A stretch of DNA of 64,000 nucleotides from Boswellia sacra (lineage: Eukaryota; Streptophyta; Magnoliopsida; Sapindales; Burseraceae): the NCBI GenBank assembly GCA_013180625.2, contig SNVD02006942.1, positions 930,001-994,000 on the forward strand, given 5' to 3'. Positions 49,328 through 58,980 of the stretch are shown piece after piece (the first letter of the stretch is position 1; each line of letters starts with the position of its first letter). The notes beneath the pieces were generated by a model. The model searched no databases. It saw nothing but the letters and a program-made list of their open reading frames with translations, and was not told the DNA's origin. Position numbers and translations under genes: made by a program.

Positions 49328-49518
49328 GCTAGTTACTGTTTAGCTCTACTAGCTTCTAGACCTTGCAGTATAAAATAATCTGATTGACCACTGATGCTAG
49401 TGAACTTGATTGCTAACACCTGGCAGGTAAAGTGCAAATATCGCTCGATATATTTGGAAACTCTCATTGTAGCTAGCTTTAGCTGTGGGCAGTATATTTT
49501 CCAAAATTCAAGTCCCTA

Positions 49519-50227
49519 CAGCCCACTCCTTTGTCCATACAAAAATTGACAAATCGTAGTTTCAAGTGGGGTAATATATAAAACTTGAGGTTGCGAGTAT
49601 GCTTAAATGTGTGAGCCATATGTGTTCCTCCACTTGAAATGTTGCTCATCTGCGTCTTTCTCGAATGTTCTAAAAATCATACCTCGATCACTTTTTGCAT
49701 GATATAAAGATTAACATTGAAAGAAATTAAATAGCAATCGAATGATTGGATGACGATTTTTCGCAAAACACATAAGGTAAAGGCCAATAATTAGATTTAT
49801 ATATGGTTAAGTACTAGAGCTGCAAGTACCTCACCTCTTCTAAACTTTATACACACACACACACACACACATTTCCTATATATGTTCAATTTTTTCTTCT
49901 CAAGCATATGCAACTTTCATCAAGATTATTAGTAATCGTAAAAGGGATCAAAGTAGGAAAATAAAGGTCAATATTTAGTAGAGAAATCTAGACACAGGCC
50001 ACAGGCAATTTGTTAATAAATTGAAGGCAGACATGACTAGCTAAAAGGGACGTTTCATGATAATTTGAAGCTCTGGCAGCTCTTACTCACATGCATTGGT
50101 CTGCCAATTAACTCCAGGGTCAGGCCTTCCATGTCCTTTCTCCCCGTCTTGGTCTGACGTCAATGTAAACACAGCGATGTTGAGCAATTAACCACGCGAC
50201 CTTTCTTTCTCCTCAACTCCAAAATGC
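49519..50227. other. intergenic / SAUR promoter region
   Basis: Upstream DNA of the plus-strand SAUR gene, with an (AC)n microsatellite at 49851-49870. Apart from the TGACGTCA site nothing is recognised. Confidence 0.45.
50155..50162. promoter_or_regulatory. palindromic TGACGTCA (bZIP site) in the SAUR promoter
   Basis: TGACGTCA is the perfect C-box/CRE palindrome recognised by plant bZIP factors, including the TGA group. It lies about 73 bp upstream of the TATA box and 147 bp from the ATG of the SAUR gene at 50302 (the TATATATAAAAG box is at 50228-50239). Confidence 0.5.
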
Positions 50228-50239
50228 TATATATAAAAG
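50228..50239 (+). promoter_or_regulatory. TATA box of the plus-strand SAUR
   Basis: TATATATAAAAG, about 63-74 bp upstream of the ATG. Start of transcription near 50265 and a short 5' UTR are expected. Confidence 0.7.
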
Positions 50240-50301
50240 ACAACTTGTGCTGCTAAAGCAACCTTCGAAAGGTTTTCACACTAGATACCAAACATTTAGT
50301 C

Positions 50302-50733
50302 ATGGCAAAGCTTAGAAGCAAGAAGAGAAGTAGCATTCTGAAGCTTAGCATTGTTATGGAGAAGCTACAAAAGAGTCTTCTACTCGGTTGGAAATTAACA
50401 AGTTCCTTCAATGGTGACGAGTATGATGATGTTAATGAGTTGAGTTATGTGCCTGAAGATGTTAAAGAAGGACATTTTGCTGTGATAGCTGAGGACGGTG
50501 AGCAACCGAAAAGGTTTGTCATTCCATTGTGTTATTTGACACATCCAGGGTTTCTGAAGCTCTTGGAGCAAGCAGCAGAAGAGTATGGATTTGATCAAGA
50601 GGGTGCACTGACAATCCCTTGCCGGCCAAGTGAGCTTGAGAGGATACTCTCTGAGCGATGGCAGCAGGGAGACTCCAACAATAGTGTTGATGTCGATTGG
50701 GGTTCCTGTGAGGCAATGGTGCCAATTTGTTGA
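50302..50733 (+). CDS. SAUR family protein (auxin-responsive type)
   Basis: Intronless frame of 143 codons. A basic N-terminus with a short amphipathic helix (about 12-30, ILKLSIVMEKLQKSLLLG) leads into the SAUR core (about 50-115): PEDVKEGHFAVIA, KRFVIPLCYLTHPGFLKLL, AAEEYGFDQEGALTIPC and a Pro-Ser-Glu-Leu-Glu helix. The tail is acidic. SAUR proteins inhibit PP2C.D phosphatases and so keep plasma-membrane proton pumps active during cell expansion; many but not all respond to auxin. Start chosen at the first ATG, in a TCATGGC context. An AATAAA at 50858-50863 is a likely poly-A signal. The closest relative in the window is the minus-strand SAUR at 58461. I cannot name a specific Arabidopsis counterpart. 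Confidence 0.95.
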   Translation: MAKLRSKKRSSILKLSIVMEKLQKSLLLGWKLTSSFNGDEYDDVNELSYVPEDVKEGHFAVIAEDGEQPKRFVIPLCYLTHPGFLKLLEQAAEEYGFDQEGALTIPCRPSELERILSERWQQGDSNNSVDVDWGSCEAMVPIC

Positions 50734-53590
50734 TAAGAATGTTTCAAGTTGTTTTCAAGTTTAGTAAATGTCGTCTCTTGTAAACTCCATTAGCGGTTTC
50801 CTTCTAATACTAAGTTCTTGCACTGTTTATAATTGTCTTCTAGTTGTTCTACCTAGCAATAAAAAGAAAGAGAAAAATTTATTTCCAAACCAATCAGAAA
50901 CCCTCTTCATCAAAATTTTATCAAGATTTTCCTGATCTAATGGGAGGTGATATCTATGTATGGTTAATTATGATTTGTTGCATTCTCCTTCTTCTTTAAT
51001 ATCTTCTATATTCACCATTTTCATACTCATATTTGAATTTTGTTAGATGAAAACAATATTAGGAGAAAATTAGGATATTAATTACTGAAGCAATACACAT
51101 GGAGTGAAATGATAACTTTTTTAGATCTTTATTTATCTTTTACTTGGAATGATTAATTTTTTTCTCAAGAAACCTTTTAATTCTAAAATTCTGAAATTCA
51201 TTACAATGATCTCCTTTAAAAATTTGTCAAAATTATCTCTTATGCTCTCTTAAATTAAAATATGTCAAAAACCTAAGCATAAGAAACTATATAGCTAAGG
51301 TAAGTGTGGTCACAAAATAAAGAAATAAAATGTTACACTTGGTTTCTTATATCCTTGATAGATATACCGGTCCATCGTTCACCCCAGGATCATATTTCTT
51401 TATAAATCGTAATGATGAAAACGTTTTCACTTCAATACATCGAATCGATTTGCGTCTGAACTACAATGCAAAAATTGATTTGCACTTTAATCATCAGTAA
51501 GTAATTTCTTCTTACAAGAGAAATTGTTTTATTTTTTAATGTTAGGAATCATGAACTCTTGACAATGCTAACTCAGATGATTTTTCACCGGTTAACTGTA
51601 AAAATTGATCCGCAAATTAGACACAGAAGGGTTTTATAGAATCCAGGGGTGAATTATTATGTTGGAATTTGATTGGTCAAGTTTCGGATTATATAGATCC
51701 TAAAATTTATATTTCTGTTACTTGTAACGTCATCATACCTTAAAAAGAAAAATTATCTTTTGTTTAGCATTTCTTAAATATGAAACGATACAAAGTAATT
51801 CTAAACATTAAGGTAGAGTTAATCGTTCCAATATTCATGCCTTAAGATTCATGATGAAGAAACATATATCTAATAGTCAGGAAGTGTATTAAGTCGAGCA
51901 AAATCTTTACCAAGAGACCAAGATTCAATTTATATATGTTTCATTATATATTATATTATATTACAATTTTTGAAATCCTAAGTTTCATTTTTCTGTATTT
52001 AAATACATAGAAATATAGACAATATTAGTATAACGGGTTAATTTGCAACTTGCAATCACCATTCAAGAATCAATTGTAGAGATTAATTATGTCACGCTCT
52101 TGAGTGTTTTCTAATTAGCTAGCTAAACGGGAACTTAGATCAGTCAATAGTAATAAATGGGAGAGTCTGCTTGAAGAAATTGATTCAAGGGGTCCATAAA
52201 CGATTTTCATGTGTGAAATTTATTTCCTACACATATATCAGCTAAAGGAAAACATTTTGACATCTGAGATGGAAGGAAAAAGCGCAAAAAGTCGATGATC
52301 AGAATATCTTTGATGTAGAAATCAAGTCCTCAAGGTGGGTCGACATTCCTAGATAGAAGCAGATATTTTATATTTGGGTCACACTGTGGGCAAGAAAGAC
52401 TATTTTGTGAAACATTATTAAATTTTGGAAGCACACGCAAGAGGATAACGTCGAATAGGCCGCAAAGCAAGCGAACGTGATGGACATTGGACACAGTTCA
52501 GACTATAATTGGGAGCGCTCTCACATCCGTGGATGCTACATTTATGGTTTGAGGACAGCAGAGAATAAGAATCTCGGGTGCGTTTAGATTATATAATTAA
52601 CATTGAAATATATAGTATTATATGAAATTATATTGTATAGGATTGAATAAATTATATATTATTTTTGATTTTTTACTGTATTATATAAATAATAAATAAT
52701 ATTGTATTTAATATAAGATTGTATTAGCCTTTACACTAAATTAAAATATTTTAAATTATAATAATTTTAAAATTTATTTATATTAAATTAATTATTTAAA
52801 TAAATAAAGAATTATATATTATTCATTTGGATGCACGTGGACCACCAAAATAAAATATAATAGTTTTTTATTCCATTTTTCCCTTGTGCAGCGTTAACCC
52901 AAGGCGAGACACATCATAAAATTTGGGTGATTGATGCGCCCTTTATGCAGTGTTGTGCGCCCCTTTATACGGTGGAGTCTTTTTCAAAGTCAAGCCAAAC
53001 GTGTATTAAAGCCATAATGCCATGCAGTGCTATGCAATGCGGCGTGTCAAACACGCCCGTCTTGGTTATTATATCACCTAACAAGCTATTTGAGGATTAA
53101 ATTTCACAATTCATAAACAGTATAACATGTGCAAAGTCGGCAAAGAATAAATATAAAGTGGAGGTAAGAGGATACGTAGGAGAATTTTGGGACTCGGAGG
53201 CAAGGGATCATGAGTCTGCTTCAACATGAACCGACACCACATTACATTAGTCAAAAAAGAAAATTTTTTAAAAGCATTTTTTCTCAAGATATTTGGCATT
53301 GCATGTAGTTGATGTGAGATTCAATCACGCCTTCGCCCCACTCGTCTCCTAGCTCACGTTGCGTATGTGTGCAGGCAGTGCAGCTCAGGATGGCCCCTAT
53401 TTGCAAGATATAACTCCAACTCAAATATCATTTATGTAAACTTTATCTCTAACGAAATTCATACTATTTGAGACATCAAAATTTTAAGCATATATAATAT
53501 GACTTTGATTCGCAACAGAAAAAATATTAGAGCAATAACCAAATTGGAAAAGTTGTTTAGATTTTTAACAATTGAATGTTTTTTTTGATA
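50734..53590. other. intergenic, nothing recognised
   Basis: The SAUR 3' UTR ends near 50.9 kb. The rest is AT-rich, with a strongly AT-rich island at about 52600-52860. No gene or clear repeat was recognised. Confidence 0.4.
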
Positions 53591-53597
53591 ACTCACA

Positions 53598-53770
53598 ATG
53601 GGTTGGTTCGAGTGGCAAGGGCGGCTCAGGAGGGAGTTGGTAAGACCAACAGAGAAGTCCTGGGTTCGACTCTTCACAATGGCAATGGCCTTTCCCATGA
53701 GATAAGCGGGAGATCGTGACAGTGGGTTGTAGTCGCGCTAGTTTCTCCCGAGGATTAGTTGTGGCCGTTA
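53598..53770 (+). mobile_element. SINE, second copy, older
   Basis: It aligns with the SINE at 36854 over most of its length: AGAAGTCCTGGGTTCGACTC, CACAATGG, GAGATCGTGACAGTGGGTTG and TCGCGCTAGT are shared with few changes. It keeps a longer head (GGTTGGTTCGAGTGGC..., a possible A box) that the first copy lacks. The 3' end beyond GGATTAGTTGTGGC diverges and there is no poly-A tail, so it is an older or truncated copy. Confidence 0.8.
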
Positions 53771-56700
53771 AGGTATACTTTTGACGAGTTAAGAGACGTG
53801 GATGGATATTGTGCTTGTCAACCGATAATGATTGATAGGTAAATCACCTTTTAATTAGTATGTCTAAAAGTTAATTAAGGTGTTTGTCAACTAACCAAAC
53901 CATAAATTGGCTAGATAATACAAAAAATTAGGGTTTTGTTAATTTTTAAAATACACTTCTGAATTTGGTTAGGTGTGCAGTTATCTTGTAAGTATATACA
54001 AGCTTAGGCATATGTTTCCCGGAGTTATTGCAATAAAATTTAGGAAGAGGCTGTGAAACTTTGAAGTGGGTTTGTGCTATTGAAAGTCCAGATTTTGATC
54101 CTTCTTGACAACTTAGGAATTTTTTTTTTCTAATTGTATCCTTGAGATGGAGTCATCACGAGCATCTATTGGTCCCATATTTTCTGTGAGGAGAAAAATA
54201 GATTTACATACTACTATATGTGCTAAATGCTAATCTTGGTCAGATCATTTTTTCAATTGAAATTCGGGCTTAATTGGTGTGATAATATGTCTCTTACCTT
54301 CTTGGAGCCATTTGAATTAGTATTGGTTTTCTTAATTGCTCTCTATATATTTTCACCTTTTCACTCTCATTTTCAAAACAAATGACTTTTGAAGTATCTT
54401 GAGTGTTGGGAGACAAAGGAGAGCTGAGACCAATATATATTTTTGCTGTTGTAGAACGGTAGAAGTTATATTGTATGCTTTATTATATTTATTTAATTGT
54501 CAAGAAGAAGCAAAAATGAAATGATATATTGGTAATGCAAGCGCAAGCAAAATGGTAATAAATTTACCCGAAACAAAAAAAAAATGGAAATTTTCTGCAA
54601 TATAGTGCAATTCGTCCACAAAAAGCTGGTAACGCGTGCTTAATTTACTTAATTTCACGTACGATCAACAAATTGACTATCTATCAAATTTGAAACTTTC
54701 CCTTTCTTCTTTGTCCTTGTGTCTGTAATTGTGGCGCAGATTGTGGAAATTCTCTCTTCAAGAGCAGACAGCAGGACCCAACATTTAGCAAGATAACTAT
54801 GTAATTAATCCTGCCCCAAATAAAATACCATCTAAGATACTTCCAGATCGATCGAGACATATCACTTCAGGTTTTGTTGGTTGTTTGTGATTTCTATTTT
54901 GATCAGGACTGTTCAGCTACCACCTTAATTAACAAGTTCTCTCAAATTTGCGTATGCAACAAAAAGGGCAAAAAGGAAAAGTTGGTCAATTGGCTCGCTA
55001 TCAGTTTGACGTTTTGTCTCCTCAAGTTCCCCTCATAATTTAACTTATTCTCATACTTCAGATATTTTTATAACGATTTTTTTAACTTAAAACTTAATAT
55101 AAAACATTTTTATCTGAGTATAAAAAGCTAAAAATTTTAGCTTATCCAAATAAAAATGTTTGAATCATTTATTACTCTTTTAATTCTCTTAAATGTCTTT
55201 ATAAAATTTATTTTTGACCAATTTATACATAGCCTAACATTTTAATTTTGAAACATCAATATTTATTTCTAATTTTATATTATGATTCTCTATATATTTT
55301 AAAATTATTTTATGGTCATTTAGCTTATTTATATATCAAATTTTTCTAGACAAACAAGTTTTCTACCTATTTATACACATATAAATAAATTAATTTAATT
55401 CATAATGGATTTTGATTTGCAAATATTTTTATTATGTAAAATAAAAATAAAATATATAAATAAAGATATATGTGTAAAACCATTAGTTTTCAAATATTTC
55501 AATTCAGATGTAAAATAAGGAAATAATTATATCATTCAGATCTTATATTCAGACCTATTCAAAATTCAATTTAATTCAGGCATATTAAGATTTCAGACAA
55601 AAAAAAAATTGTCCCATAACTTTTATATTTTTGAATGAGTACTATTTATTATCAAAACTTTTGAATTTTTTTTTTAAATTACTCTTCTCGTAGAAGTTAA
55701 TAAATGAAAGAGATTTAGTAAATGAAATATTAACATCCACCGTATTATATCAAAGAAGTAATACCACACACATCATTTATATATATGACATTTTGAAAGT
55801 TAACACATCAATCGTAATTTCATGATCATATCATTTACGTAATAATAATTAATTAATTCTATATTATTTGAGATAATATATTTGGAATACAAATTTGAAA
55901 ATGAGTAGTACTAATCATTCTATATCAAAGTCCAAGAAGTTATCAACTTAGACGGATTCAAAAGCAAATTTATAGGCTTTCAAAAGTCATTAATTTTGTC
56001 AATTTTATTTATTTATAGGAAGGAAATGAGAAAAATAAATTAAAAGTTACACAAACGAATCCTCATTTAACTCTAAAACGAAAATAAAAAGAAAAATCTT
56101 TTTTCAATTTTTTCAACTCAATGAACTCAACTTTGACTTTCAGATGGCAATACCCCTGCATTTTCTTTTCTTCTTCACCAATTTTATTTAATTTTTCTCT
56201 TTATAACTGAGTTACTTCTTTCCTTTACCTTCTCTTCTTCTTCTTGGCTCTTTTTTCTTCTTACTTTCTTATTGACTCCTTTCTTCTTTTCTTCTTGCTA
56301 ATTTATAAAAACCGTATTAAAAAAATTGGAAAATTAAAATTCACAACATTTGGTAGGTGCAAGATATGCATGCTTGACATTGTGCAATAAAACTTATGTT
56401 GGGTGTGGGTGTCCGACAACTTGACATATTAGCTTGCACTGTTTTACGGTGTTCTGTGTTATATATTCTATCCTATCTCAGGTGCTTTTCAATATTTTAA
56501 TTTAAATATGATTTATATTAAATTTTAAAATATTGTAAAATTCAATTTATATTGTAAATTGGTTTTCATTTTTATAGTTTTACAAATATATATATATATA
56601 TATATATATTGGTGAAGGGATAATTTTATCTGAGAAGTGAGAAATTTTATGTCCATGTAGGTTGAAAAAACTGGGAAATTTTCATTTTTTGGTATGCCCT

Positions 56701-57354
56701 AAAGAAAAGTACGTTTGTGTAATTCTCTTAAAAGAAAAAGAAAAAAATTATTGTAGAATGCATGTGGAAAAAAAAAAACATTGACATTGAGGACACGTGG
56801 AGCGTACTCAACGGTGTGACGGAAAGTACAGGAATCGTACTGTAAGGTTAAAAGTTTTTGGTCATTTGCTTTTTCGCGGCAACAAGTGGGAGAAATGGCC
56901 CACAAGGCCCATAACACTAATCCAGCATAATTTTGCTTCCCGTACCGTATTGTCAATGTCAAGCACTTGAAATAATCACTCACTATACGACAACGTACAC
57001 CAAAAATAAATCATTTGGAACAAAACGAAATATGTCATCTTATTTTTTACTCAATATTTAGAAATACAGATTATTAACCATTAATTATATATGCATTAGT
57101 ATAAGAGAAATACTTGCATAACAAATTCACCAAGTCTTTTTTTTTTTTTTTGGAAAAATTACTAAATTCACCAAGTCATCTTACTAGTTCTCTCTCAATC
57201 GGATGGTTCATAAATTTTAAAAAAAGAATTAGACTCACACATAATTATATCAATATATATATTTTTGATGAGATTCCAAATTAAGAATTTTGTTTTTTGT
57301 TTTCACAAGAATTTCAATAATCGTTAAATATATATGTATATATACACACACCTA
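53771..57354. other. intergenic, nothing recognised
   Basis: AT-rich DNA of about 3.6 kb with a CTT/TTC-rich tract (about 56220-56300) and a (TA)n run (56586-56609). A minus-strand frame at 56699-56983 resembles no known protein. Confidence 0.4.
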
Positions 57355-58006
57355 TAGATGGAGCTACGAAGGGGCGAGAGTAGGCAGTCGCCCCTTCAGA
57401 ATCTATGAAAAATTTTGACAAATTCTCAGGCTCTGTTCGTTTATGAATCCAAATCCTGTTTTCTATGCTGCACATTTTTCAATGCAATTTACATTCAATA
57501 TTAACTACATATCCTTTTCAAAATTCAAAATAATTCAAAATCAACCACATATTCCTAAATTCAATTGAAAACAAAAATACACGGATTCATAAATGAACAC
57601 ACCCTTAGTCTCCCCTTCTCAAATCTAATTATTAATGCTAGATTTATAATATTTATATAGTTTAAATTTTATAATCTGTTGTGGCAGTCTACATGATAAA
57701 ATTTTATTAGAAATATAACTTCTATAATTCTTTTTTGTTTTTTTCTCATCTAGTAAATTTTTATAATACAAACTGCCACATCATATTAGATTATAGAGCT
57801 TGAGTTGTATGAAGTTTGTAAGTCTAATTTTACTCTAATAGATTTTGGAAAACGTTGACAAGATTCAAAAACCCCATATGTTTAATACTTGTCTAGAAAC
57901 TCTCTACATGTTTTGCATACCCTATAACTTTAAAAATTTTCAAAACCACCCCTACAGATTTAATTGGTTTTTGCCCCTCCTAAGGCAAATTTCTGGCTAC
58001 GTCCTA
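57355..58006. mobile_element. hAT-like element carrying a nested MITE
   Basis: It starts TAGATGGAGCTACGAAGGGG and ends TTCTGGCTACGTCCTA. These are imperfect inverses and match the ends of the 276-bp element at 36446 in opposite orientation. The right half (TTTTGCATACCCTATAAC, CACCCCTACAGATTTAATTG) also resembles that element. A 178-bp MITE is inserted at 57427-57604. No transposase. A 76-codon frame at 57845-58075 is a by-product. Confidence 0.65.
57427..57604 (-). mobile_element. 178-bp hAT-like MITE, copy 2 (nested)
   Basis: It runs CAGGCTCTGTTCGTTTATGA ... GGATTCATAAATGAACACAC. Its reverse complement aligns end to end with the copy at 20861-21038, with the same length and only modest divergence. 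It sits inside the hAT-like element at 57355-58006, so it inserted later. Exact target duplications could not be seen. Confidence 0.8.
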
Positions 58007-58460
58007 TTAATACCCAAATTTCAAACTAATTTATTACTATTTATAAGGAAAATCATGAACATATATATAACATAATCTCACTGCCAAAATCACATCAACT
58101 TTGCAATTTGAGCTAGCAAAAGAACTTCACTAATTTTTCAGTTATACATATTACATGAAATAAAAGGCGGGCAAAAACTGCATGCATTATAAGTAGCATA
58201 TTTTAATATTGCTGAAGTGGACCACCAACCAATCAAAGATGGTACTTATATACCATGCAATTGGACCATCGCATGATGGTCAAGCTCTAGCAACTGGTGT
58301 TCGCGGTCCACAAAAGAGCATGCACAATCTGAAATAATTCCTTGTTCTTTGGATTCTCACTTTATCACTTGCCACAAATAACAAGGAAAAAATATATTAG
58401 AAGTAGAAGTGAGAAGAAACTTAGTATATATATACATATATATAAGAATACATATTTGTT
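58007..58460. other. intergenic / SAUR 3' flank
   Basis: No gene recognised. A TATATATATAC run at about 58427-58442 lies just beyond the stop codon of the minus-strand SAUR. Confidence 0.4.
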
Positions 58461-58895
58461 TCAATAGCTTTGCAGCATGGAGTTGGCAGAGGAGCGCCTT
58501 TCGACTCCAAGTGTTGAGCCTTCCTGATCATTCTCCTGCCATTGCTCATCAGCCAATATCCTCTCTAGCTCACTTGGTGGGCATGGAATTGTCAGTGCAC
58601 CTTCACGATCAAAGCCATACTCTTCGGCCGCTAGCTCCAAAAGCCTAACAATTGTTGGGTGCGCTAAGTAATTCAACGGGACAATGAACCTCTTTGGTAC
58701 ATCTCTATCCACAGCCAAAACAGCAACATGCCCTTCCTTAACATCTTCCGGAACATCATTGGTTGAGTCTGAGCCAATGTCTTCATAATCATCAAAATAA
58801 TAGAATTCCGATTTTTTCCCCAACAAGAGACTCTTTTGTAGCTTTTTAACGACAACCTTGAGCTTCAAAATGCCATTAATATTCTTCTTGGCCAT
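58461..58895 (-). CDS. SAUR family protein, second copy
   Basis: Intronless frame of 144 codons. Layout as in the plus-strand SAUR at 50302: a basic N-terminal helix (ILKLKVVVKKLQKSLLLGKK), a short acidic linker, then the SAUR core with PEDVKEGHVAVLA, KRFIVPLNYLAHPTIVRLL, AAEEYGFDREGALTIPC and PSELERIL. The acidic spacer and the C-terminal tail differ most. The two proteins are alike along the whole length, so the pair arose by duplication; the copies face each other about 7.7 kb apart. The ATG at 58895 is preceded by a TATATATA box about 80 bp away. Role as for other SAURs: growth control through PP2C.D inhibition, from family knowledge only. Confidence 0.95.
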   Translation of the reverse strand: MAKKNINGILKLKVVVKKLQKSLLLGKKSEFYYFDDYEDIGSDSTNDVPEDVKEGHVAVLAVDRDVPKRFIVPLNYLAHPTIVRLLELAAEEYGFDREGALTIPCPPSELERILADEQWQENDQEGSTLGVERRSSANSMLQSY

Positions 58896-58972
58896 GATGT
58901 AGCTAGGTAGTGGAGAAGTGTAAAAAATTGGGCTGATTGTTTAATTGGCATCTTATTAGTTTGGTTTATGCA

Positions 58973-58980
58973 TATATATA
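58973..58980 (-). promoter_or_regulatory. TATA box of the minus-strand SAUR
   Basis: TATATATA about 78-85 bp upstream of the ATG at 58895. An auxin-response core TGTCTC occurs on the plus strand near 59648, about 750 bp upstream of the ATG, but a single core is weak evidence. Confidence 0.6.

Larger units (their letters stand above)
47115..49518 (+). mobile_element. decayed Copia LTR retrotransposon split by a later insertion
   Basis: The 5' LTR is 47120-47381 (262 bp). The 3' LTR runs from 48212 to 49513 but is interrupted; without the insert it is about 268 bp. CCCTA flanks both sides (47115-47119 and 49514-49518), a 5-bp target duplication. A primer site TGGTATCATGGC follows the 5' LTR at 47382, and a purine tract TTTGAGGGGGA (48201-48211) precedes the 3' LTR. 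Only 830 bp of interior remain: a gag start and a stretch from the end of pol, both broken by stops and joined by a large deletion. The LTRs differ at many sites, so the insertion is old. Both LTR ends read AAGT rather than the usual CA. Confidence 0.9.
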
